From the NCBI RefSeq assembly GCF_002873395.1, contig NZ_MCUV01000002.1:1-64000 (forward strand): a DNA stretch of 64,000 bases. The letters run 5' to 3'. The translations under genes and the position numbers were made by a program. Shown here one piece after another: positions 56,987 to 64,000 of the stretch (its first letter is position 1; every line of letters starts with the position of its first letter). The stretch comes from Vibrio sp. 10N.286.49.B3. Its GTDB lineage: Bacteria > Pseudomonadota > Gammaproteobacteria > Enterobacterales > Vibrionaceae. The notes beneath the pieces are model-generated. The model did not search any database and was not told the DNA's origin. It saw only the letters and a list, made by a program, of their open reading frames with translations.

Positions 56987-57604
56987 TTAAAGAGGGGTAA
57001 TACGATAAGTACAGCGTCGTTGCCCTAAGATGATATGCTCTTCTCGTGCTACGTTAGCGTATGTTGCGAGTAGCTGCTGAAAGACAGAAAGCTCTGATTG
57101 GCATAGGCTTGGGCAGTGTGTGGCTGCTTTACAAATCGGGCAGTGATTCTCGATAAAGAGATAGCCATTGGCATTTGCTTGTAGTTCAGCCATGTAGCCT
57201 TCATCTCGCCTTAGTTGTGTTAATGCATGCAACTTTTCTTCAAGAGAATGGCAGTTTTCGAGAGTGGCTTGATAAGAGATAAGAGTGTTACTTTCTCTTT
57301 CCGCTGCGACTTTTTCCATTCCTTCACAGCCAAATAACTCTTCAACAGCACTCATTATTTGTATGGTAAGTTCACCATGGCGATCGGAAAATTGTTGGTG
57401 ACCTTTTTCGGTTAAGCACCAGTGACGAGTGGGGCGTCCTACTTTTACTTTGATATCATGAAAATCAAGAATGCCATCATCTTGTAAAGTCTGTAGATGT
57501 TGGCGTGCACCCATGGTTGTCATATCAAATTGTTCGGCAAGCTCTCTGGCTGTTACTTCACCATTACGTTTAATTATTTGAATTATCTTTTGGGTCGTTT
57601 TCAT
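56987..57604 (-). CDS. SufR-like helix-turn-helix regulator with Cys-rich C-terminus
   Basis: A 205-residue regulator with an N-terminal winged helix (about 1-70; EVTARELAEQFDMTTMGARQHL, KVGRPTRHWCLTEKG) and a C-terminal effector domain. The end reads NHCPICKAATHCPSLC, then ends in GQRRCTY, resembling the Fe-S ligand pattern of SufR proteins, with C155, C168 and C198 at the equivalent places and extra cysteines at 158 and 164. An iron-sulfur or redox signal is a fair inference. Targets are unknown; it is not next to a suf or isc operon here. Confidence 0.7.
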   Translation of the reverse strand: MKTTQKIIQIIKRNGEVTARELAEQFDMTTMGARQHLQTLQDDGILDFHDIKVKVGRPTRHWCLTEKGHQQFSDRHGELTIQIMSAVEELFGCEGMEKVAAERESNTLISYQATLENCHSLEEKLHALTQLRRDEGYMAELQANANGYLFIENHCPICKAATHCPSLCQSELSVFQQLLATYANVAREEHIILGQRRCTYRITPL

Positions 57605-57725
57605 GTGAGATCTGCTTTTTTTGATTGTTTATTATTATGGAACAACTCTTTTATAAAGCAAATACATTACTAATTTTTCGAATGGACAGTTATCTTATAA
57701 TTTTGTTTATATTAATGTCAGGTAT

Positions 57726-57753
57726 AAAAAAGGCTGGTAAATATACCAGCCTT
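57726..57753 (-). terminator. glpX terminator
   Basis: AAGGCTGGTA pairs with TACCAGCCTT around four bases, with TTTTTT on the minus strand, about 27 bases after the glpX stop. Confidence 0.85.
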
Positions 57754-57780
57754 AAAAAGTCAGTTCAGTTTATTGTTTCT

Positions 57781-58788
57781 TTAAAGAATTAAATCACGAA
57801 CTTCATCATCTTTACGCTCTAGGTAGTGAATCGATTTAATACGACGAATCGTACGGCAGCGACCACGGATGAGTAGAGTTTCGGTGGTAGCAATATTGCC
57901 GTTGCGAGTAATACCTTCAAGAAGATCACCTTTAGTGATGCCCGTTGCGGCAAAAACAACATTATCACTGCGAGCCATGTCATCCATTTTTAAGATAACG
58001 TTAGTTTCAACGCCCATCTCTTTACAGCGTTCAAGTTCTAGTTTGCTGTGTGCACGGTTTTCTTCTGTATCACCTTTTACATCGTGACGTGCTAATAAGC
58101 GCGCTTGCATGTCACCATCTAAAGCGCGAATAACAGCAGCAGATACCACACCCTCAGGTGCGCCACCAATACAGTACATCACATCAACTTCACTATCTGG
58201 CATGCAGGTTAGGATAGAAGCCGCAACATCACCGTCTGGCACAGCAAATACACGTACACCCATTGTTTGCATCATGGCAATAACAGCATCATGGCGAGGT
58301 TTAGCCAGTGTCGTCACTACTAAGGTATCTAGGCTTTTCCCTAGTGCTTGAGCGATATTTTTTAGGTTATCTTCTAGTGGTAGTGCTAGGTCAATAGCGC
58401 CTTTCGCACCAGGGCCTACCACTAGTTTTTCCATATACATATCAGGTGCTTTTAAGAAGCTACCTTTTTCGCCTGCGGCTAATACAGCTAATGCATTAGA
58501 TTGACCCATTGCCGTCATGCGTGTTCCTTCGATTGGGTCGACAGCGATATCTACAGCATCACCACCCACACCGACATTCTCTCCGATATACAGCATAGGT
58601 GCATCATCAATCTCACCTTCACCTATTACGATCTCACCGCTAATTTCGGTTTTGTTTAATAGGCTACGCATTACAGTAACCGCAGCACCGTCGGCGGCAA
58701 TTTTATCACCACGACCAAGCCATTTATAGCCTGCTAATGCAGCACCTTCAGTTACTCGAGAAAAGGACATTGCTAAATCGCGTTTCAT
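57781..58788 (-). CDS. glpX: Class II fructose-1,6-bisphosphatase
   Basis: GlpX dephosphorylates fructose 1,6-bisphosphate in gluconeogenesis. The product shows the class II features: SFSRVTEGAALAGYKWLGRGDK near the start, VIGEGEIDDAPMLYIGE near 54-70 and DIAVDPIEGTRM near 80-91, where acidic residues bind metal. ATG 58788 follows a GGAG site and gives 335 residues (E. coli 336); the frame opens 19 codons earlier. No glpF or glpK is adjacent, unlike E. coli. The 324-base gap to zapB presumably holds both promoters; I see no gene there. Confidence 0.97.
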   Translation of the reverse strand: MKRDLAMSFSRVTEGAALAGYKWLGRGDKIAADGAAVTVMRSLLNKTEISGEIVIGEGEIDDAPMLYIGENVGVGGDAVDIAVDPIEGTRMTAMGQSNALAVLAAGEKGSFLKAPDMYMEKLVVGPGAKGAIDLALPLEDNLKNIAQALGKSLDTLVVTTLAKPRHDAVIAMMQTMGVRVFAVPDGDVAASILTCMPDSEVDVMYCIGGAPEGVVSAAVIRALDGDMQARLLARHDVKGDTEENRAHSKLELERCKEMGVETNVILKMDDMARSDNVVFAATGITKGDLLEGITRNGNIATTETLLIRGRCRTIRRIKSIHYLERKDDEVRDLIL

Positions 58789-59112
58789 GCTGACTCCAAA
58801 GAATGAGAGGAATAGAAAAAATCGGCGAGATTTTACCATACTCATAAGGAAACGTTTGCTTTTTTATTGTCCTTTCTCACTCATCCGCGATAAAAGGAAG
58901 AGAGGCTAAGGGCATTTCTGCTAGTGTGCACGCGCAAGAACTGTTTTTTTTCTTCGAATTGATGATTAAATACTGTGTAATGGTTGCTTTTTGAGCGAAT
59001 GATCCACAATATCGAATATAGAGAGTGTCTATCTGCGCTGTGCTGAGTAGAATAAAACAATATTGGTGATATCAACTTCACCTTCATGGATAAAATAAAT
59101 AGGTAGGCTGAG

Positions 59113-59355
59113 ATGTCTTTTGAGATTTTAGAAAAACTAGAAGCAAAAATTCAAACTGCAGTGGATACAATTTCTCTGCTACAGATGGAAGTAGACGAAT
59201 TAAAAGAAGAGAAAGCACAGCTTTCTTCTCAAGCTAATGAGCTACAACAAAGCCGTGAAGCGCTAGAACGCACAAACCAAAACATGCAACAAGAGCATGC
59301 AGCATGGCAAGAGCGCATCCGCGGCTTATTAGGCAAAATGGATGAAGTAGAGTAA
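59113..59355 (+). CDS. zapB: Cell division protein ZapB
   Basis: ZapB is a short coiled-coil protein that supports the Z ring through ZapA. The 80-residue product is almost entirely heptad-like, starting SFEILEKLEAKIQTAVDTI and ending WQERIRGLLGKMDEVE, the family C-terminus. It lies beside rraA and menA as in E. coli, and a terminator follows. Confidence 0.95.
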   Translation: MSFEILEKLEAKIQTAVDTISLLQMEVDELKEEKAQLSSQANELQQSREALERTNQNMQQEHAAWQERIRGLLGKMDEVE

Positions 59356-59402
59356 TTTACTACTCCATGTTTATGTGATCTCTATCACTATCGAATAGTA
59401 AA

Positions 59403-59430
59403 GCGCCGACATGATTTGTCGGCGTTTTTT
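59403..59430 (+). terminator. Terminator between zapB and rraA
   Basis: CGCCGAC pairs with GTCGGCG around a seven-base loop and is followed by TTTTTT. Confidence 0.9.
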
Positions 59431-59467
59431 ATTGAATATCGTAAAATATTATCGCATCAGTGAGTGC

Positions 59468-59989
59468 TTATTCGCTTTCTAACTCACCATTTTCATCAAG
59501 ATCAAACTCAATATTGAGTGGCTCTTGAGAAAGAATAATACCGGTATTATCCGCGTAAATATAATCTTCAGGTAAGAAGGTAACACTGCCAAAATTAACC
59601 GGAACATCTATTTCACCGATGTTCTGCTGTGTAGCACCAACAGGAATAGAGGCTAATGCTTGAATACCGATATTCATGTCTTCAAGTTCATCAACTTCAC
59701 GTACGCTGCCATAAACCACAATGCCTTCCCATTCATTATCTTCGGCCAGTGCTGCGATATCGGCATCAATGAGTGCTCGGCGTAATGAACCACCACCATC
59801 AATCAATAAAACTCGTCCATTGCCATCTTGCTCTAATGTTGAGCGGATCATTGCATTGTCTTCAAAGCATTTTATCGTTGTGATTTGACCAGCAAAAGAG
59901 GCACGACCGCCAAAATTACTAAACATTGGTTCGACAACATCAACTTGATCTAAGTAGACATCACACAGTGCAGATGTGTTGTATTCCAT
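59468..59989 (-). CDS. rraA: Ribonuclease E activity regulator RraA
   Basis: RraA binds the C-terminal scaffold of RNase E and inhibits RNA decay. The 173-residue trimer-forming protein (E. coli 161) has [17 protein letters not shown] at its start, [12 protein letters not shown], then [19 protein letters not shown] and [14 protein letters not shown], the family core. The extra length is an acidic C-terminal tail (about 160-173). It follows menA, 77 bases away. Confidence 0.96.
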   Translation of the reverse strand: MEYNTSALCDVYLDQVDVVEPMFSNFGGRASFAGQITTIKCFEDNAMIRSTLEQDGNGRVLLIDGGGSLRRALIDADIAALAEDNEWEGIVVYGSVREVDELEDMNIGIQALASIPVGATQQNIGEIDVPVNFGSVTFLPEDYIYADNTGIILSQEPLNIEFDLDENGELESE

Positions 59990-60066
59990 AGGGTACCTTC
60001 TTGTTGGTATTTTTTACCTTCTTTCAGTATATCGGGCACTTATCTCAATGCAATGACAAGAGTCGA

Positions 60067-60984
60067 TTAACTTATCAGAGTTTGAGCTATCACGACTCCG
60101 GCAAAGACTAAATTACTAATAAGTGCACATTTCACCACAATCGGCATCATAGGTGCGATGTCATGAGGGGACTGGGCACCCCAAACAGCTTTGCTATGTG
60201 ATAGTACAGGGATGCTCGCAAGAGCAAGAAAGATTATCGCCCCGATGATCATGTGCTGTATCAGTAGGTAACTTGCAAATGAAGTAAGGGCAAGGGTGAG
60301 TATAGTGCAATGGTAAACTTTCGCCTTGTGAGTACCTAGGCGAACAGCAACCGTTCTTTTGCCACATTCTGTGTCATTATCAATATCACGCATGTTATTG
60401 ACGTTAAGAACAGCGACCGCAAACAAACCACACCCGATAGCAGGCAACAAAAGAGCCCACTCAAGAAGGCCAGTATGTAAAAAGTAAGTGCCAAATACGC
60501 CGAGTAAACCAAAGAATAAAAAAACAGATATATCACCTAACCCTGCATAACCATAAGGTTTATTTCCCATGGTGTAGGCGATAGCGGCAATGATTGCTAA
60601 TACGCCAAGAGCAATGAAAATTAAAATGCTGTGTAAGTTATTAAGGGCGTAAAGAACTAAAATTAATCCCGATATGATGGTAAAAATAATATTGATACCA
60701 ATCGCTTGTTTCATGGTTTTTTGACTGACAACCCCTGACTGCATTGCTCTAGTTGGTCCAATACGCTGATCATTATCGGTTCCCTTGGCGGTATCACCAT
60801 AATCATTAGCAAGGTTAGAGAGTATCTGTAATAGCGTCGCGGTTAAAAAGGCGAGCAAGGTGATCGTCAGCGATACATGGCCGGCAGAAAAGGCTAAACA
60901 ACTCCCCGTTAATATCGATGCAAAGGCAAGAGGGAGTGTTTTTGGGCGTGCGGCATCAAGCCAAATAAGTAAAGACTGTTTCAT
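60067..60984 (-). CDS. menA: 1,4-dihydroxy-2-naphthoate polyprenyltransferase
   Basis: MenA attaches the isoprenoid chain in menaquinone synthesis. The 305-residue membrane protein has about eight helices and the two aspartate-rich motifs of the UbiA family, NLANDYGDTAKGTD near 61-74 and NNMRDIDNDTECGKRT near 196-211. It lies between rraA and hslU as in E. coli, after the hslU terminator. Menaquinone fits the fumarate-respiration genes aspA and dcuA elsewhere in the window. Confidence 0.97.
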   Translation of the reverse strand: MKQSLLIWLDAARPKTLPLAFASILTGSCLAFSAGHVSLTITLLAFLTATLLQILSNLANDYGDTAKGTDNDQRIGPTRAMQSGVVSQKTMKQAIGINIIFTIISGLILVLYALNNLHSILIFIALGVLAIIAAIAYTMGNKPYGYAGLGDISVFLFFGLLGVFGTYFLHTGLLEWALLLPAIGCGLFAVAVLNVNNMRDIDNDTECGKRTVAVRLGTHKAKVYHCTILTLALTSFASYLLIQHMIIGAIIFLALASIPVLSHSKAVWGAQSPHDIAPMMPIVVKCALISNLVFAGVVIAQTLIS

Positions 60985-61040
60985 GCAAAATTCGTAATGT
61001 CAGGCAAAAGGTTAGTATACGCAATTTTATCGAAGAATAT

Positions 61041-61067
61041 AAAAAAGCCTGCGAGAAAGGCAGGCTT
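61041..61067 (-). terminator. hslVU terminator
   Basis: AGCCTGC pairs with GCAGGCT around seven bases, with TTTTTT on the minus strand, about 40 bases after the hslU stop. Confidence 0.88.
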
Positions 61068-61106
61068 GATAGTTTATTTGTTATTTTGGTCTGAAATTTA
61101 TGAGAA

Positions 61107-62441
61107 TTAAAGAATAAAACGGCTCAAATCTTCATCTTCCACTAAATTACCTAGACGCTCGTTAACGTAGTTAGCATCAATGGTAATTTTACTGCCTGGC
61201 TGCTCAGTAGCACTAAATGATATCTCATCCATTAAACGCTCCATCACAGTATGTAAACGGCGAGCACCAATATTTTCAGTCGTTTCGTTTACCTGCCATG
61301 CTGATTGTGCAATACGAGTAATACCATCTTCAGTGAAATCGATATCAACATCTTCTGTTTTCATCAGTGCAATGTACTGTTCAGTTAATGATGCTTTTGG
61401 CTCAGTCAGGATGCGCTGGAAGTCATGGCTCGATAGCGCTTCAAGCTCAACACGAATTGGTAAACGACCTTGCAGCTCTGGAATAAGATCTGATGGTTTA
61501 GCGACTTGGAAAGCACCAGAGGTCACAAATAAGATGTGATCCGTTTTTACCATGCCGTGTTTTGTTGAAACCGTGCTGCCTTCAATCAGCGGCAGTAAGT
61601 CTCGTTGAACCCCTTCACGAGATACGTCAGGGCCAGAGCTATCACCACGCTTACAAATTTTGTCAATCTCATCAATAAAGACAATACCATTATTCTCTGC
61701 ATTGAAAATGGCTTGCTCTTTTAGCTCTTCTTGGTTGACCAGCTTAGCGGCTTCTTCTTCAATTAAAGCCTTAAAAGCATCTTTGATTTTTAACTTACGC
61801 TTTTTCTTGGTGTCACCAGCAAGATTTTGGAACATACCTTGCAGTTGGTTGGTCATTTCTTCCATACCAGGAGGAGCCATGATCTCAACGCCCATTTGTG
61901 GAGCGGCAATATCAATTTCGATCTCTTTATCGTCTAGCTTTCCTTCGCGTAACTTTTTGCGGAAAATTTGGCGAGTATTTGATGAACTTTCATCGGCTTG
62001 CTCATTTTGTCCCCAAGCATCACGTGCTGGTGGCAGTAGAGCATCAAGAATGCGATCTTCAGCTTGCTCTTCTGCGCGGAATTTTACTTTTTGTGTCGCT
62101 TGCTGATGTGTCATCTTGATAGAAACATCAATAAGATCGCGGATAATAGTTTCCACTTCCTTACCAACATAACCAACCTCTGTAAATTTAGTGGCTTCTA
62201 CTTTTATAAATGGTGCATTAGCCAGTTTTGCCAGGCGGCGGGCAATTTCTGTTTTACCGACACCGGTTGGACCAATCATGAGGATATTTTTTGGCGTAAC
62301 TTCTGCGCGCAGACCTTCTTCAAGCTGCATACGGCGCCAGCGGTTACGTAGTGCGATGGCTACTGATCGCTTGGCATTTTCTTGGCCAATGATATGGCGG
62401 TTAAGTTCATGAACAATTTCACGAGGAGTCATTTCAGACAT
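61107..62441 (-). CDS. hslU: ATP-dependent protease ATPase subunit HslU
   Basis: HslU is the AAA+ unfoldase that feeds substrates to HslV. The 444-residue product (E. coli 443) has Walker A GPTGVGKT at 57-64, the inserted I domain (about 110-235, with acidic and lysine-rich stretches), Walker [12 protein letters not shown] near 253-263 and the C-terminal [15 protein letters not shown] and EDLSRFIL that dock into HslV. It follows hslV by 83 bases. Confidence 0.99.
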   Translation of the reverse strand: MSEMTPREIVHELNRHIIGQENAKRSVAIALRNRWRRMQLEEGLRAEVTPKNILMIGPTGVGKTEIARRLAKLANAPFIKVEATKFTEVGYVGKEVETIIRDLIDVSIKMTHQQATQKVKFRAEEQAEDRILDALLPPARDAWGQNEQADESSSNTRQIFRKKLREGKLDDKEIEIDIAAPQMGVEIMAPPGMEEMTNQLQGMFQNLAGDTKKKRKLKIKDAFKALIEEEAAKLVNQEELKEQAIFNAENNGIVFIDEIDKICKRGDSSGPDVSREGVQRDLLPLIEGSTVSTKHGMVKTDHILFVTSGAFQVAKPSDLIPELQGRLPIRVELEALSSHDFQRILTEPKASLTEQYIALMKTEDVDIDFTEDGITRIAQSAWQVNETTENIGARRLHTVMERLMDEISFSATEQPGSKITIDANYVNERLGNLVEDEDLSRFIL

Positions 62442-62524
62442 AATGTTTACCTTAAGTGTTTAAATTATGCAGGTCGCAACCTATTTTTATCGCCAGTTTT
62501 TTCGATATTATTGGTGGCCGAGAT

Positions 62525-63058
62525 CTATTTCTCTGGCGCTTCTAGTTCTTCTATCGTGTGGCTATGGTTGGTGAATACACAAATATCACCTGCAATGTTT
62601 AGTGCCTTTTCTGCAATATCGCGTGCATCAAGGTCGGTATTTTCTAATAGCGCTGTCGCTGCTGCTTGAGCAAAGTTACCACCTGAACCGATCGCGATTA
62701 GATCATTTTCAGGCTGCACTACATCACCGTTACCAGTAATGATCAATGAAGCGGTTTCATCGGCTACAGCCAGTAGAGCTTCAAGTTTGCGTAATGCTTT
62801 ATCACTGCGCCAATCTTTCGCCAGCTCTACTGCGGCTTTGGTTAGGTGACCTTGGTGCATTTGTAGCTTGCTTTCGAACTTTTCAAAGAGAGTGAAAGCA
62901 TCAGCAGTACCGCCAGCAAACCCAGCGAGTACTTTATTGTTATAAAGGCGGCGTACTTTTTTTGCGTTGCCCTTCATAACGGTGTTGCCTAGAGAAACTT
63001 GTCCATCACCCGCGATGACAACTTTATTATTTCGACGTACAGATACTATGGTAGTCAC
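62525..63058 (-). CDS. hslV: ATP-dependent protease peptidase subunit HslV
   Basis: HslV is a proteasome-like threonine peptidase. The 177-residue product begins [10 protein letters not shown], so T2 becomes the catalytic N-terminal threonine after Met removal. [27 protein letters not shown] and [19 protein letters not shown] match the family nearly throughout. It leads hslVU behind a sigma-32-like promoter, in agreement with heat-shock control. Confidence 0.99.
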   Translation of the reverse strand: MTTIVSVRRNNKVVIAGDGQVSLGNTVMKGNAKKVRRLYNNKVLAGFAGGTADAFTLFEKFESKLQMHQGHLTKAAVELAKDWRSDKALRKLEALLAVADETASLIITGNGDVVQPENDLIAIGSGGNFAQAAATALLENTDLDARDIAEKALNIAGDICVFTNHSHTIEELEAPEK

Positions 63059-63140
63059 GAGTTGGTCCTCTTTGCATGAATTTTATTGCTTAGGGGATAG
63101 CGCAACCAATTTGAGAAGAGTTGGCTATCGTATAAAAACT

Positions 63141-63173
63141 ATATGAGGATAATTAAACAGTAATTCAAGGGGC
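63141..63173 (-). promoter_or_regulatory. Sigma-32-type promoter for hslVU
   Basis: On the minus strand CCCCTTGAAT (63172-63163) is followed by a 14-base spacer and CCTCATAT (63148-63141). The match to the RpoH consensus (CCCTTGAA, 13-17 bases, CCCCATNT) is near complete, with one mismatch in the -10. The start would be about 75 bases before hslV. Confidence 0.8.
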
Positions 63174-63214
63174 AGGTGATGAAGTGAACGATTTGATGCG
63201 GTAATTCTATTTAT

Positions 63215-63246
63215 AAAAAAAGGTGCTGATTGAGAATCAGCACCTT
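63215..63246 (-). terminator. ftsN terminator
   Basis: AAGGTGCTGATT pairs perfectly with AATCAGCACCTT around three bases, with a T run on the minus strand, 30 bases after the ftsN stop. It lies just upstream of the hslVU promoter and so separates the two units. Confidence 0.9.
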
Positions 63247-63276
63247 AATCATTTGATTTAAGAGACATGTCGAAGA

Positions 63277-63822
63277 TTAATTATCTTTCCAAATCGCACA
63301 AGGTTCAATTTTGGCTCTTTGTAGTTTGTGACGGTCACGCTCAGCATCACGCTTGAACTTATATGGACCAAGCACGACACGATACCAACTGCTGTTTTCT
63401 GTTTTGCGAATTTGGCTGTTGATACCTTGAAAAGCAACATCAAGCTTTCGAGCTTCAGCTTGGTGTAATGCTTTGTAGGCTCCGCACTGCATTATGTAAG
63501 GGATCTCAGAGACGACCTGCTCTTTTGCCTTCACTTCAACTTGGCGGTTCGGTAGTGATTCAACGTAATCCCACTTCTCCTCTGGAGGGGGTGGAATAGG
63601 CTTACTTGGTTTCGGTTTTGGCTTAGGTTTCTCTTGCACCACAGGTACGATAGGTTCGGGCTGTGGGTCGCTACTTAAGCTTGATAATAACCATACAAAT
63701 AAACTGACTAACAGGATCGCAACTAAACCACTACGCCAAGGTTTTCGGCGAACAGCGTTTTTCTTTTTCTTGGTCGTTTTCTTGGTAGTACGACCTCTTC
63801 TTACATAATCTTTATTGGCCAC
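63277..63822 (-). CDS. ftsN: Cell division protein FtsN, SPOR domain
   Basis: FtsN activates septal peptidoglycan synthesis. The 181-residue protein has a basic cytoplasmic N-terminus (RRGRTTKKTTKKKK), one membrane helix (about 33-50), a proline/lysine-rich linker (about 52-85) and a C-terminal SPOR domain (about 105-178) containing YIMQCGAYKALHQAEARK and YRVVLGPYKFKRDAER. It is much shorter than E. coli FtsN (319 residues); the missing part is mainly linker. It lies 54 bases after cytR, as in E. coli. Confidence 0.93.
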   Translation of the reverse strand: MANKDYVRRGRTTKKTTKKKKNAVRRKPWRSGLVAILLVSLFVWLLSSLSSDPQPEPIVPVVQEKPKPKPKPSKPIPPPPEEKWDYVESLPNRQVEVKAKEQVVSEIPYIMQCGAYKALHQAEARKLDVAFQGINSQIRKTENSSWYRVVLGPYKFKRDAERDRHKLQRAKIEPCAIWKDN

Positions 63823-63877
63823 GGAATTATTCAGTCGTTAATTAGTTACACTGCTCTAATGGTAATCTAGATTGCAC

Positions 63878-64000
63878 TTAGAAGGAAGTCAGGCATGCAG
63901 CACTACCACGAATGACTAGGGTGCTATCTAAAAGACGTGATCCAGAATGAACTTCATTACCTTGTAAGCGCTCCAAAATCATTAACATAGCTTCACATCC
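63878..64000 (-). CDS. cytR: LacI-family regulator, C-terminal end (probably CytR)
   Basis: The last 40 codons of a minus-strand gene run off the window edge. They contain LERLQGNEVHSGSRLLDSTL followed by a short VIRGS tail, which is the pattern near the C-terminus of LacI/GalR repressors (LLDTELVIRES-like). Position next to ftsN, as in E. coli, indicates CytR, the cytidine-responsive repressor of nucleoside uptake genes. The DNA-binding domain lies outside the window. Confidence 0.75.
   Translation of the reverse strand, partial: GCEAMLMILERLQGNEVHSGSRLLDSTLVIRGSAACLTSF

Noticed and set aside
58881-59087. 68-codon frame in the glpX-zapB gap
   Set aside because: No ribosome-binding site, no recognisable motif, and it sits where the two divergent promoters should be.
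61660-62106. 148-codon frame on the + strand inside hslU
   Set aside because: It is antisense to conserved HslU coding sequence and has low-complexity serine-rich composition.
1-64000. Defence system, prophage, integron or other mobile island
   Set aside because: Every long frame is accounted for by conserved core genes; no transposase, integrase, tRNA attachment site or shift in base composition was seen.

Overview
The window is core chromosome of a gammaproteobacterium, almost certainly a Vibrionaceae member (Vibrio or a close relative), probably from the larger chromosome near the origin. Protein sequences and gene neighbourhoods point to this: the tuf-secE-nusG-rplKAJL-rpoBC block, rsd-nudC-hemE, hupA-DUF1481-purD-purH, dusB-fis, aroQ-accBC, a CrbS/CrbR-type acetate-switch cluster, and an enterobacterial-like order cpxRA/cpxP-fieF-pfkA-tpiA-glpX-zapB-rraA-menA-hslUV-ftsN-cytR. 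Coding density is high and the genes look intact. I see no insertion sequence, prophage, CRISPR array, rRNA or tRNA gene, and no defence island. The species cannot be fixed from the sequence alone.

Layout. 1-12.2 kb: end of tuf, then the transcription/translation block on the + strand, with promoters and terminators interleaved. 12.2-19.2 kb: rsd, nudC, hemE, a 2-hydroxyacid dehydrogenase, a DUF416 protein, a DUF21/CBS membrane protein, hupA and a DUF1481 lipoprotein. 19.3-26 kb: purHD with a PurR-like operator, then DUF1840, a 31-codon small ORF and a PepSY protein/two-component operon. 26-31 kb: prmA, dusB-fis and aroQ-accB-accC on the - strand. 31.4-44 kb: acetate metabolism and its regulation: acs, a DEDDh exonuclease, a cNMP/CBS/DUF294 protein, an HcaT-like MFS, a transporter-sensor kinase (CrbS-like), a sodium:solute symporter with its DUF4212 partner, and a LuxR-type regulator (CrbR-like). 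44-49.7 kb: dsbD, dcuA, aspA, fxsA. 49.8-53.2 kb: trmL and cpxA-cpxR divergent from cpxP around a perfect CpxR box. 53.2-64 kb: fieF, pfkA, tpiA, DUF3135, a SufR-like Cys-rich regulator, glpX, zapB, rraA, menA, hslU, hslV (behind a sigma-32-like promoter), ftsN and the 3' end of cytR.

How the genes work together. The first 12 kb makes the transcription machinery, the ribosomal stalk and Sec components, and rsd modulates sigma-70 next door. The promoters of rplK, rplJ and dusB-fis share a GC-rich CGCGCC discriminator, as expected for growth-rate and stringent control. Acs, the symporter and the CrbS/CrbR pair form a system for taking up and activating acetate. AspA and DcuA with an FNR-like box suggest aspartate/fumarate metabolism at low oxygen. 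Cpx, DsbD, HslUV and FtsN are envelope, protein-quality and division functions.

The most novel-looking material lies between genes: a family of about 24-bp repeats (five copies between aroQ and acs, two between purH and the DUF1840 gene, two of the five forming a 28-bp imperfect stem), a minus-strand terminator between nudC and hemE that implies an unannotated RNA, and a perfect 15-bp stem-loop at the start of the predicted aroQ-accBC transcript.
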